This document shows, one piece after another, positions 48,628 through 59,500 of a stretch of DNA of 64,000 nucleotides (positions within the stretch are counted from its first letter, which is position 1; the number at the start of each line of letters is the position of its first letter). The position numbers and the translations under genes are program-made. The notes below the pieces were generated by a model. That model searched no databases, was not told the origin of the DNA, and saw nothing but the letters and a program-made list of their open reading frames with translations. Source of the DNA: Bisporella sp. PMI_857. Taxonomy: Eukaryota > Ascomycota > Leotiomycetes > Helotiales > Helotiaceae. The stretch is taken from NCBI GenBank assembly GCA_021307315.1, contig JAJSPD010000028.1, positions 310,001-374,000 on the forward strand, read 5' to 3'.

Positions 48628-49975
48628 ATTTCAGTTCAAATAGAAACAATCTTTATAGGCAACTAGAATCAACGCCTCTCGATCAGTCTTGCTCAACGAA
48701 GTTGGTACGACAGAAGCCTTTAGTTCGGACAAAATATTGAAAAGGTGTCTCAGGTTAAAGAATAAACATGCGCTATGCACCATTTTAATATCGCCCACTG
48801 ATTGTCAATGGACCGCTTTCACAGATTTTTCCGAAGGGAATCCACAGGGAGCTAGATTTCAAGGGCTAGTCGGAAATTTCCCCCTATTCGAGGCGACTGG
48901 GTTAGGCAATCTTAGCGAGGCATGCATCCTGACCGTTACAATGTGCTGCAACCCAACTGACAAATCAGAAACTGTATAGGATAGCCGTTACGCTAAAAAG
49001 GAGATCGCTTAATTCAATCTTTTGTCTCTACACCACTGTATGAGCTCTTGATAAAACGGTCAAAATCATGTATTGTGCCCACTATCTGTAGGGACCAGCA
49101 CAACTGTTTTTGGATGATATTCTGAAACGTTTAGCTGGAAATTTTCGCACCAGATCATTTCGAAGAAATCCTTTTAAATATCCCATAGGTCTACTTAGTT
49201 TTCGCAGTGCTTGATTCCTTCTACTTAACAACCCCGAAATAGTAATTTATTACTCCATAGAGTGTCCTGACATTTCTCAGCAGGTACACCTCCACGACGC
49301 GAATTACAATGTATCAAGACTATTATCGCAGATGGGAATTCTTGGGTAACTGGCTTATACTCAGCATTTTCCCCCCAAAAGCGAATTGGTGGTAGAATGA
49401 GCAGAATTTCGAAATCTTATTGAAAAGGCTGGAATGAATTGTGGCAATATATGGCTCTTGAAAATTGCTGCATGCTGAGAAGATAAGATATTTTTCTGAT
49501 AGCAGATGTCTTGCTAACCGGAATCCAGTTTATGATGCTTTCGCTGATGTTGAGAGCTTAGAAGTGCCACTATTTTGACGCCCGCCATGTATCATGGAGG
49601 AAGTATTTGGGGCTCTGGTTGTACATACATGTATGACTAAGTTCCTGAGAAGCGAAATCAGAATTGTCATTAAATCGGGCACTGACTGCATTTATTTGCT
49701 CTTTCTTTAGTTACTTTCTACCTCGTCGATCTTACTATCCACAGCACATTACGCGAAAATTTCCTGCAGCATTTAGTCATAAATATGCAATATTGTCTAG
49801 ATTTTGTATGCTCCTCACGGCCACATTGTATCATGCACATATCTGAATCCACGAGTAACGATGTGGATTGAAAATGGCTATGACGTGCAGGTAAATTCTA
49901 AATCAAGCATCTCCTGAGGCTCTACTATGATAATTTAACGTCAAGTTTACGGAGCTGCTAGTCCCAGACTTAACC
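48628..49975. other. Intergenic region
   Basis: Upstream of the SDR gene (minus) and downstream of the HAD gene (minus). No gene supported; open frames are short. Confidence 0.5.
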
Positions 49976-50683
49976 TCAAAGCCGTGCAATAGCTTCTACC
50001 AGTCCTCTCATATCTTCCAAAAACTCATCATTCTCCCCCCTAACAACCTCTATATCCTCATAAATATCATCTGTCCACCTGTGCACATACACTGTCCTCA
50101 TGCCAGCCTTCTTCGCGCCTCGCGTATCATACGCGTGCGCCGCGACCTGTACCGCCTCTTCGGGAAGCACGCCAACGAGTTCTAATACCTTTCGGTAGCT
50201 TTCTGGGGCTGGCTTATACACACCCAATGACTGGCTTGAGAACAACATATTGAAGGCCAGACCTGACGACCTGCAAAGGTCGAGCTGCAGACGGGTAGTT
50301 CCGTTCGCGAAGACAAATATTTCGTATCCCGCGGACTTGAGTGACTCGATGGCTGCTGCAACCTCCGCCCAAGCAGGCATGGAGTGCCACGCGGCTACGC
50401 ACTCACGCTTGATGCGGGCGTCGAATACCGGTCTGTGCTGCGGATGTTTTTCGAGTAGCGCATCCAAGGTTTTGGAAAGGGTGATGTCGATGTCCTCGGG
50501 AGGCTTATTGGCGGCGATGCGGGCAGCGTTGAAATCGAAATAATCGTGGCGCCACTCTAGCGCGAGTGTTGATCTTGTCTCTTCGGAAATGGAGTGTGGG
50601 AGGGCTGTGGTGGCGCCGCTGTGCCAGTCTAGGCATGTGCCCATAAAATCGAAGAGGACTGCTTTGATTTTTGGATTTGCCAT
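49976..50683 (-). CDS. HAD-superfamily hydrolase, haloacid dehalogenase type II-like
   Basis: A single-exon gene of 235 residues, the usual size of the L-2-haloacid dehalogenase subgroup. HAD motif I is FDFMGT with the nucleophile Asp12; motif II is FANGT (Asn127 region); motif III includes Lys157 in KPAPESY; motif IV is AAHAYDTRGAKKAGM with Asp186. A helical cap lies between motifs I and II. The enzyme would form an aspartyl-ester intermediate and release halide, or act on a related substrate. Many fungal members have no proven dehalogenase activity. Cytosolic; no targeting signal. Lack of introns contrasts with the neighbours. Confidence 0.85.
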   Translation of the reverse strand: MANPKIKAVLFDFMGTCLDWHSGATTALPHSISEETRSTLALEWRHDYFDFNAARIAANKPPEDIDITLSKTLDALLEKHPQHRPVFDARIKRECVAAWHSMPAWAEVAAAIESLKSAGYEIFVFANGTTRLQLDLCRSSGLAFNMLFSSQSLGVYKPAPESYRKVLELVGVLPEEAVQVAAHAYDTRGAKKAGMRTVYVHRWTDDIYEDIEVVRGENDEFLEDMRGLVEAIARL

Positions 50684-51787
50684 ATTCTATTGTGTAATTC
50701 CGATGGTTCCATATTTAATAATGTAGCCTGAGAATGCCGCATGAGATATGCCATTCTAACTGCGTTGCGCCTTTGATGAGATGACCTCGCGCCCTTCAGA
50801 TGTCGGAACACATATCTCTCGAGATAGCCAATCATGACAGATATTTTGAGTAACGGTTTCTCCACAGGACTTTTTGTGCATGTGCAGATCTCTGTCACGT
50901 GCCTCTCTCCTGTTGTGAAGTTGATACAGAGAGAAGTACAGCCTGAGATCAAGATATTTATGGCAATTAGAGGATATAAAGCTAAATTAACTTATGGATA
51001 CATAAGGACAGAGTTATGTGCAGGATTATTTCTGTAAGACAATAGATAGTTGTAGCAAAGTAGATGATGACTAGAGAGAGTTGTAAATAAGCAAATAGTT
51101 ACAGTAGTAATTTGCCCATATATGAATGCTTCCTTTTACCTCAAGGATGGCAATGCTTGGTCCAAAATGGAATTCTTGCAAAATTAGAAGTTGTTGTGAA
51201 ATTGTCTCTACACTGTAACTCCGTTGCCAACATAGAATTTTATTCATTGATCTTTATTAGTGAACCACGCCACATGTCTCTGAAAATACGAATTGCGTAT
51301 GCAATGTAGTAGAAAGGAGTGTATGACCGATAGAAATTGGAACACTACAATACACAGTCCTAATGCTAGTGACACTAGTCTAAGGTCAGGCTACCTGACT
51401 TAAGCATTCGCCATTGCCCACGAATAATAAAGTCACAGCTCCAAACCATCTTGGCAAGGCAGGACCCGATTAACACTCTGTGTTAGTGTTTGAATATTAT
51501 TATGAATCCTTACATTGAGGAGTCTTAATTCGAATCATAAGTTTCCCAGAGACCTTCCTATTACACTAGTATCAAACGCTTAATACTTGGGTTGCTAGTC
51601 TGGGTTTGCGAAGATCGACAACAAGTTTGTTGGCATAGCTGACAGAGAATAAATGACCGTACGGAGTGACCATCTAAAATCCAGCACACTTGAGATGAGT
51701 GAAAAGAGACGGAGATTTTGGAAGAATTGATGATATTTTATTCATGTTTATAAATGGGACGTATAACCCCCTATTATTTAGCGCTAT
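50684..51787. other. Intergenic region
   Basis: AT-rich, about 1.1 kb. Short open frames only. It contains the promoter of the HAD gene on the minus strand. Confidence 0.5.
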
Positions 51788-52328
51788 TCACGCGGCTCCC
51801 TCCTATTAAATAGTCAGTATCGAGACCTTTGTCAGGAGCTGACGACTGGGCATACCTTTCTCTGTCCAACAAAGAATCCCAAACCAAAGGTCTCCGTTGT
51901 GAACGTGATCTTGCTTCCCTTGGGGACTATATCGAGTCAGCCACCTTCTCATCATATCTGCCATGCTTGCCATTTCATTACTCACAATAGAACACATCTC
52001 CCTTAACGGCATGCACCTTCTGCCCGCTCTCATCACTAATATCGAACTCTCCATCTACAATAATCTTCATCTCATGGTAGGTATACTCGTACACCAACGG
52101 CGTGCCTTTCTCTAATCTGTAGAAACCCGCAGAGATTGGGGACGTAGGATCGTTGGGCTCTGAAGTGGCAATGTCGCCGAGGTATGCGTTCTCGTTAGCA
52201 ATGAGAGGAGGCTTGAATTCAGTTTGTGCGCCGGCGTAGTGTGTGAATTTTGCTGGAGATGCCATCTTCTCTGCAGGTTTGGATTTGGAGGATATTTTAG
52301 AGGAGGTCTTGCTAAGGAGGGAGCCCAT
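51788..52328 (-). CDS. Small cupin protein, EutQ-like
   Basis: Inferred exons complement(51986-52328, 51856-51926, 51788-51802) give 142 residues with consistent phases. After a Ser/Lys-rich N-terminus (MGSLLSKTSSK) the cupin fold is recognisable: GFYRLEKGTPLVYEYTYHEM, IIVDGEFDISDESG, VKGDVFYFPKGSKITF and GLGFFVGQRK. This pattern resembles ethanolamine-utilisation EutQ-like cupins widespread in fungi. Substrate and activity are not known. The last exon is only 15 nt, giving the ending EGAA. Without that final splice, translation would run to a TGA six codons further on. The frame is open 29 codons upstream of the chosen ATG, and an ATG at residue 22 (MASPAKF) is another candidate start. Confidence 0.75.
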
Positions 52329-53921
52329 TGTTAGCTCTGTCGCACTGGGGTCTGGAGAGATTGTATAGAGAGTGACTTGGAATTTGGGGAAACCGCATAT
52401 GGATATACGGCACACACACCTATGCTTATCTGTGATATGTATCTCTGCAGGTGGATCTCTTTGTGCTGTTGTTCAATTGGGATCTTTTCTCTATTTAAGA
52501 CGTGATGCAGTTCTGAAGCTCTCTTATAAGAACGTATTCGCAAGCAAGCTATGTAAGCTCATTTACCCCACTCTGGTAGAAGAGGGGCTTGGATGGGCGA
52601 AGTGGCAGTGTGTAGGACTCCATTGCTTCTTTCAGCTTGAATTTGAGCCCGGTTGGAGTTCGGGGTCTCAATGCTTTGCAGATTAACGGCCGAATCCCGT
52701 AATGGTAGGCTTCAAGAGGTCGCTTATGAGTGATGCTATTAAGGTGGCTACAAGTCCGCAGACATAGGGCATTTGATTCGCCATACTGTTGCTTATCGAT
52801 AGGTTGCCAAAAGTCTGGCGGCCCTAAACGATAGACTACGATTCGTGAGGCTGATGAGAGTTTTGTGATAAGAACAATGAGGAAGTTTTGACTGCTTTGG
52901 GTTGAGAAGTACGGGTAGGATCTTGGCATGTGCGGGGAGTCCCCGTTCCTTGCGAGTTCCGTGCACCTCTCTGTTCTGCATGTAACGCCTGTCAAGAAAT
53001 ACTAAGAAATGAAACACGAATTGTCTGCTATATATTGCCAACGATGAGCAAGCGCTGCTCTCGGGATGGATTTGTTGTTACGAACTTTGCTCTTCTAAGA
53101 TTACCAATGTACAAATCAACATTGATGTAGTATAGAGAAACGGGCTTCTGGAAGACATGTTGAGAGTTGCTAAATTTCCGCAACCACAACAGACTATCCA
53201 AGGGACATCCTTTTGATGAATTATGTTTGAATCGATAATTCAGAGCTTGATACGGCCACAAGAACCACCGATGTGAGGATCAAAAACGGGATAAGGCCCT
53301 TAATGAGAAAATAGATCTAATCTGCTTTGATTCAATATATTCTACCTAGTACTTGTCGAGAAAGCAAGGAGGCTGGAGAGGATTGACCCTGTATATATGA
53401 TCGAACACCCGAAGTTTGGATAATTAGGAACTTTCACCTGTTACTCGGGCATAGTTTCCGCCCAACCCTGTACATACATGGCCATTGGCCTGGTCGTGAG
53501 GTTATTGATCTAATATGATTTCTTCGTCTAATATTTCTACCAGTAAATTCTTACCGCTATGATCTAGCTGTACAAGAACCTAATATTATTTTACGCTGAG
53601 CTTCTGAGAGCAAAGGTCTAACATTCCTTCGTTAATCGTACAATATTTCAGCCATCGTGTGGGAATGCAATCGGGTTTTGCGGTAAAACTTGGTACACTG
53701 AACAGCTTGTCGTAATGATGCCCAACTGCTGAGAGAAGATGATGTTTTCGATGTTTTCCTTCTTAGTGCTCGCTGCAAATCATGAGTGTTCTGAGGCAGT
53801 ATGCGCAAGATAGCACAGGGAGCCGGCCTCCTACTCTAGTGTGAGCTCGTTCAATCGAGAGCTGACACAAACTAACCCTAAGGATCAGTTTATGACATGT
53901 AAGCTCAACGATTTTGGCGCT
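52329..53921. other. Intergenic region
   Basis: About 1.6 kb. A minus-strand open frame at 52549-52995 has no family resemblance and no conserved motif, so I did not call it. Confidence 0.5.
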
Positions 53922-55286
53922 TCAAGGCCACAAACAGGCAGCATACTCCGGGTAACCTCTAGGAATTCCATAAATCTGACTTAATTCATCACTCAACATC
54001 TGCGGACCATTAAGGTGGTTCTTTTCTTCCGCATAGAGATGCCTCTTCAGAGCAATGTTCCACGCGAAACTCGAATGCCCAACGCCAGCGAAGTCCGAGG
54101 CTTTCAACATAACTAGGAAGTCAATTAGTGCTTGTTGATCCCAGGCCAATGCCTCAAGTTCCTCAAGGTCTTTCCCAGATAATACACTAAACTTTGTAGT
54201 GACTGTCTTATTGATAGCTAAGGCTTTCTCAGTAAACATCGCGACTTCGCTGAGATCCCCAGATGCAACATATATAAGAGGGGTATTGGACCTTGCAGAT
54301 TGCTGGAGATAGAGTTCTGTTTGTATGTCGAATCGCGAGTACTTCCAGTCACCAGCAGGCCAGCCTTCTCTGGCATCCTTTTCGGTCCGTAGATGCGCAC
54401 CAAAGAAGGCATTCTTTAGAATCGGCTCTCCCATCTTATCTTCCAACGCCAAATTAAATTTCTCTCCCAGGCGTCGCAGAGTCGTCGTAGCAAGTATTCG
54501 GACGTCTTCGCGGAACTTCAAGATCGAACCAAAAGATGTTGCAAATCCCTCTCCATCACTATATATGGGGTATTGCAAGTATGAACGCCCGAGCTCAACG
54601 ACCTTGATGTGATCAGGAGAAAGGTATTGCTCTAGCCAAGTGTGAAATGTGCCCCGCCATTCCTCCGGGTGACTCAGTCCAGTCTTGGGTATGTGTGACA
54701 CGATACTCTCCGGCAACAGCGATATCAACTTGGTTTTGCCCGAGTGGCCTGGTATATCGTCGGTTTTGGAGTAAAGTTGTAGTCCAGGACAAGAAATTCG
54801 AAGAGATTCGACAAAATGTGGAACATCAAACAAATATTCCATCTCTATTCGTTCACCAGTTCGAATCAAGGAAATATCGCCAGCATTTCGGACAATGACT
54901 TGCGGCATGACAAGGCTTGCGCCTGCAGATATGGCATATCGTACACAATTTAAAATCGAATTCCTAATGTTTCCTATTCCGCCAACACTATTGTCACAGG
55001 TAAAGACCACACTCGAATTCCAAATTATATCGCCGCAAACACTTTTGATCGACTCAGAGTCGACCGGAGGAAACTCGAAGACATCATTGGTGTTAATTGG
55101 AAAATCCGGAGCCGCTGCATGGGCTTGAGACGTATTATTGAGGCGCTTTCGAGATATTGTCCATTCAGGATATTCTGGGAAATGCCACTGACCTCCCCGG
55201 GCTGACCAGATCCAAATAATAGCCAGAATGAGACCTGTCAGTGTGGCATACCTGCGAATGACATATGCTGATGGCGGACCGATCAT
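53922..55286 (-). CDS. Type II membrane protein, fungal O-fucosyltransferase-like
   Basis: A single exon of 454 residues from the ATG at 55286; eight upstream codons are open but start with TTG. A short basic N-terminus is followed by one membrane anchor (about residues 14-31) and a large lumenal domain, the layout of Golgi glycosyltransferases. Motifs seen include GGIGNIRNSILNCVRYA at about 102-118, an acceptor/donor-site-like HLRTEKDA at 298-305, LIYVASGD, and GVGHSSFAWNIALKR near 401. These match the GDP-fucose protein O-fucosyltransferase-like group of fungal proteins, which some databases mislabel. Donor and acceptor are unproven. There are several possible N-glycosylation sites. A perfect 12-bp palindrome lies 155 bp upstream. 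Confidence 0.65.
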   Translation of the reverse strand: MIGPPSAYVIRRYATLTGLILAIIWIWSARGGQWHFPEYPEWTISRKRLNNTSQAHAAAPDFPINTNDVFEFPPVDSESIKSVCGDIIWNSSVVFTCDNSVGGIGNIRNSILNCVRYAISAGASLVMPQVIVRNAGDISLIRTGERIEMEYLFDVPHFVESLRISCPGLQLYSKTDDIPGHSGKTKLISLLPESIVSHIPKTGLSHPEEWRGTFHTWLEQYLSPDHIKVVELGRSYLQYPIYSDGEGFATSFGSILKFREDVRILATTTLRRLGEKFNLALEDKMGEPILKNAFFGAHLRTEKDAREGWPAGDWKYSRFDIQTELYLQQSARSNTPLIYVASGDLSEVAMFTEKALAINKTVTTKFSVLSGKDLEELEALAWDQQALIDFLVMLKASDFAGVGHSSFAWNIALKRHLYAEEKNHLNGPQMLSDELSQIYGIPRGYPEYAACLWP

Positions 55287-55440
55287 CTTATCATAAAGGG
55301 GTGTAACCAATCACAGCATGTTTAAGAAGTGTCGTGCTGTTGATACTTCAATCTGTCGCGCTCACTCAGAGCAATTGGAGTTTGGAGGGCTGAATAGAAA
55401 GGGCTGCACAGAGATCCATGAGATTGGTAGAAGTGGATCA

Positions 55441-55452
55441 CCAAGGCCTTGG
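55441..55452. repeat. 12-bp perfect palindrome CCAAGGCCTTGG
   Basis: A perfect palindrome in the upstream region of the O-fucosyltransferase-like gene. It could be a binding site for a dimeric regulator or chance. Confidence 0.6.
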
Positions 55453-55826
55453 CACATATTTCTATAAATAGTCTTGTCCACTTTCTCCAATGTTTCTTCC
55501 GCTTAACTTAGCACCTTTTGCACAACTTAGAATTTAGATGATTTTGTTATTTTCTTCTAGCACATCAAGCATGTTTTTTATGGATAAGAAACTAAATTTG
55601 ACTCAACACCTTGCTCATGTTTCGTTCTCAGCTAGCTACTAATAGATCCTGCCAAATCCAATCTCTAGTCAGCTGCCGCATATGATTCACCCTGTGTTGA
55701 TGTCACACTCTCACTGTAGTAGTTGCCTCCACCTCTTCTGGTGATGGAACTGGGCAAATAATTTTCTTGTCAATGTTGATGCCCTCATCAAGAATTAACA
55801 TGTCCTCTCCATTCTCTACTATGCTT

Positions 55827-56540
55827 CTATTTTAACGCAGCAAGATGTGTCTTGAGTTCCTTCATCTTTTTAGCACGCCTGAAGAGAAAGCACTCAATCC
55901 CCTCCTTATATTTATTGCCATGCTTGTCATTCCACTTCTTCACCTGCTCCAAATGCTCCTTGAGCTTCTTATAACCCTTGTGGATTTCAGCAAATTCCTT
56001 TGTGGGATCGCCGCTAAACGTGACGAGATAGTGGCTTGGTCCGAGATAATCGAGAATTCGATCAGCCTTGATCTATCTGTCTATAGAGACTATCGTCACA
56101 GCAAGATTTCTCTTTTCGAATATTCTAGGTGAGCCTAGTTGAAGTGATTCACAGTTGTTGAAATCATCATTGAGATGAATCCGACCGCATCCCCGAGCAG
56201 GTTATGGCTTGTTTGAATAGTCAGATGAGTTGTGCGGCAATACCATTCCGGTATGCCTCGAAGCTCTTAGGGTCAACATCCGTAAGCTTATTAATAGGCT
56301 CCTACTTCTGCTCATTCTCTTATGAAGTCTTAGTCGGCTTGGCAATAGAACTAGTAAGCATAGAAGGCTCACTAGTCTTAGAAGCCATGGGAGTCTCAAG
56401 TTGGCCAGCATGATCTCTAGTAGTTTCATTCGACTTTGACGCAACGCGTGCAGATGCTGTATCAGTCTTTACAGGGTCACCAGCGTCCTTACAAATTATG
56501 CTCTTCTTGGATTGAGCGATGTATTTTGCAGTTCCTGATG
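55827..56540 (-). pseudogene. Decayed Lys/Glu-rich coding sequence
   Basis: On the minus strand one open segment (about 56170-56540) reads as a Ser/Thr/Lys-rich stretch containing DPKSFEAYRNGIAAQLI. It is interrupted by TAA, TAG and TGA codons where CAA or CAG would fit (for example KTS-stop-ENEQK-stop-EPINKL). A second segment in another frame (55827-56069) encodes about 80 residues with FSGDPTKEFAEIHKGYKKL and a charged coiled-coil-like end. These look like remnants of one gene broken by point changes and a frame shift. The stops are consistent with C-to-T decay such as repeat-induced point mutation. The family is not recognised. Confidence 0.5.
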
Positions 56541-59500
56541 TCCTTGTGAGGCATCATCAGAGCTTCAGCTTTGGAAAGTGCATCCAGATAGCAGGTCCTA
56601 CTTTCTCCAATATTCCTGGAGTGGTAGGCGCTCCAACTTGCCAGACTTCGCGGATTGACAGTTGGCCTTCTTCTCAGGCACTGTAAAGTCTAATGTGTCG
56701 TGATAAGTTATAGAAGACTTGAGTCTGAGTTTCAGAATAGGAGATCTCGCTTTCTAGAAAGCAGGGATCTCTAGTTGGTAAGTGTTGTAATACATTTTTG
56801 GCTTTTGTGTTAGGCGTTTACTTGAAGTTGCATGTAGATGAAATTGTCGTTTCGAGAAATGGGGATGCGAATTTTTGTGGCTCAAAGTTAGGCATCTTCA
56901 ATGCTAATGTATATTTCCAGAAATAGGCATGCCCCCTGAATATATCTATTCCATCACAAGCTGGATAGCCACAGCTCTCATATGATCAGGCCATTGATGG
57001 ACGCTTCATCTAAGCGTCCTACTTAAGTGAAAGCAGACATGTTACGTTTGCTGATATTCACAACAGGTTTACAGGTATCGCAATTCCTAAACTTCGTTGA
57101 TGATTCTTGAGAAGCTTGAAGATTAACATTGCGTGTTAGAATTATTGATGTTAGAACTGTTGATTGATGTGGTCGCCGCCCGACTCTCTACACCGTATGG
57201 CATAATTGTCTGGCTTAAACACATACGTTTGTGTTTTGTTCAGTCTGCTTTCATGCAATATCTGTCTGAACTCTGAGTTCTTGGGTCTTTTCTTAACCAG
57301 CCCCTAGAGGTGTAATATAATGAAGCGCGAAAGATTCGTTTCGTCTTTGTGTACCACTCTTCTATCAAACGAGCGAAGCATACCTCACACCTCGCACGTG
57401 TTGATCAAGAATACAAAGAGCATATATTCCGTGAAGGACAGGAAAGTCAAGAGAGAACTCCGCTTCATAACAAGGCATTTCGTTCAGCACACTTTCTCAG
57501 AACAGCAAAGGCTAAACTGCACATATACATTAATTAAAGAGTTACCATTCTGGTTAAAGCTTTGCATTAATCATCTTTCACATAGGCTGGATTTGTAAAG
57601 AAGTTGGCCTAAACTCTAGTTTCCTCATTAGTTGCTACATGAACCTCCCCGGGCGAGGAATACAGCTTAAGAAAGCAGAAACACTTTGATTCTAATGCAA
57701 AGAAGATAGCTATTTGGAGCCCGACGTACGCTAGATCTAGTAGAATTAAACAACATATATATAGTGTTGCGATGGGTTCGCCACGTGACTGCTGTGGGTT
57801 GATTGTAACAGCTGCAGAATAATCGCTCACAAGGGACCAGACATCCCACAATCATAAAAGATGCTATTACAGAGGTTATCATAAGGTCAGGAGGCCCTTG
57901 GAAAGCCTATGAAATGGGCCAGTTGGTTCAACGACACGTGAGTGGTATAAGACCTCCACCACTTGGCAGATTTCGATCGAATTTCCGAGGCCGATCCAGC
58001 CAGCAGCACGCCTTATCACACTAAACTTTATTCTAACGCCCGAATTATAAAATTTCCACTGTGTTAACGGCTTTATTTGGTATTATTGGACGGTAACAGA
58101 TAGGCCGATGGTGTACTGCTTATTCCTGATGTTGATTCATTTCCTATTTGGCAACAGCTTTACAGGCCGCTGCACCTCTCCACTACGACGATCTCTGAAG
58201 AATTCCTGAAGATTCTGTTTCACGCACTTGGAATGGTCAAGCGCTCATTTCCTTGTCTATGCTTTTTTTTTATCAAAGACTCAAATAGCTTCAAATCGAC
58301 GGCACTGTGTCTAATATAAGCTCCGATAGCCATAGTAGCACATCTTACAGACTCCCCAGCCACCCTTCCCGTCCAGACATATGCAAACGCCACCTTGACA
58401 CATCACCAACCTTAGGTTACACAGAACGCAGATAAGCCATAAAAGGTTCAATTCTCATTTTTGAGATCCGTTCTTCGAGCTAGTTTTGATTTCTGACCTC
58501 TTTAGGTGTTGAAAGCAATAACGACTTAAGAAGATAGTTGAACTTCCCTGACGTACCTTGCACAACAGCTTTGTGTAGGAAGGGCTAGTGATCATTGAAT
58601 GGAGCTTCTTCTCTGAAATGATGAGTTGTCAGATTTCTCTAAATCCTCACCCCACTTCAGGTCCTGGCAGGTTAGATCTGGTGTTACCACCTTCCGTCAA
58701 GATCTTACCCAAGTCAAAAACTGTCTGACCTATGATCTTCATCCCTTTGGCGCTAAACCGATTTCTATACGCCTTCCTAATTCATATCCCAGTAAGGGTT
58801 GTCTCAAAAAGGGGCATGGGACATCGTAAGTGGCGGCACGAAACTGATATAGCGTGGCATTTCCGGGATTAGAAACTCCAACATTGTATATAGGGCTCAT
58901 TGATCCCCAGAACCATCAAAGCCAACGTATTGAGAAAAGAAGAGTTTCTTCCCCACCATGGCAGCAACTCACTTGCACAAAGCGCTTCGGAGAGTTTTAC
59001 GAGGTATTGTGGAACAAATCTTTTTCCGAATCCTTTACCATTTGCTTTTATCAGGATGGCACGTCATCGCCTACGTTAACACAATATCCTTTCAAGGTTC
59101 AATCATAGGATGCTTCCTCACATGACGAGCGTTCGATCTCCTTTCTGATATTAATAACTTTTTGATTATTGGTATTGCTAACACTTGTGCAGCACTATGG
59201 CTAACCCTACACAACATCAAATCCGAGATTCTTTTTTAGAAAGGAAATCCACTTCTACCGTCGTCTGACTAAAAGCCTTGTGTAAACCACCTCGAAAAAA
59301 TTCAGGTAATAGTAACACCCCCATTCCCGCGTTGCCGTCGGTATTAGTATCATGTACGCTGTGTGTTTGAGCCCGGCTATAGCATCGAGTTCCTAGTTGG
59401 AGCAGGTCTTCACATAGTCAGCGTTTGTTTGTGTATTGGTCGCGTTCTGTACTTGCAATTTAGCATTCTGTGCCACAGTATCCGCAGGCTCGTCCTGGAA

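Noticed and set aside
52549..52995. 148-codon minus-strand frame
   Set aside because: No motif, no plausible neighbours for splicing, and composition unlike the genes around it.
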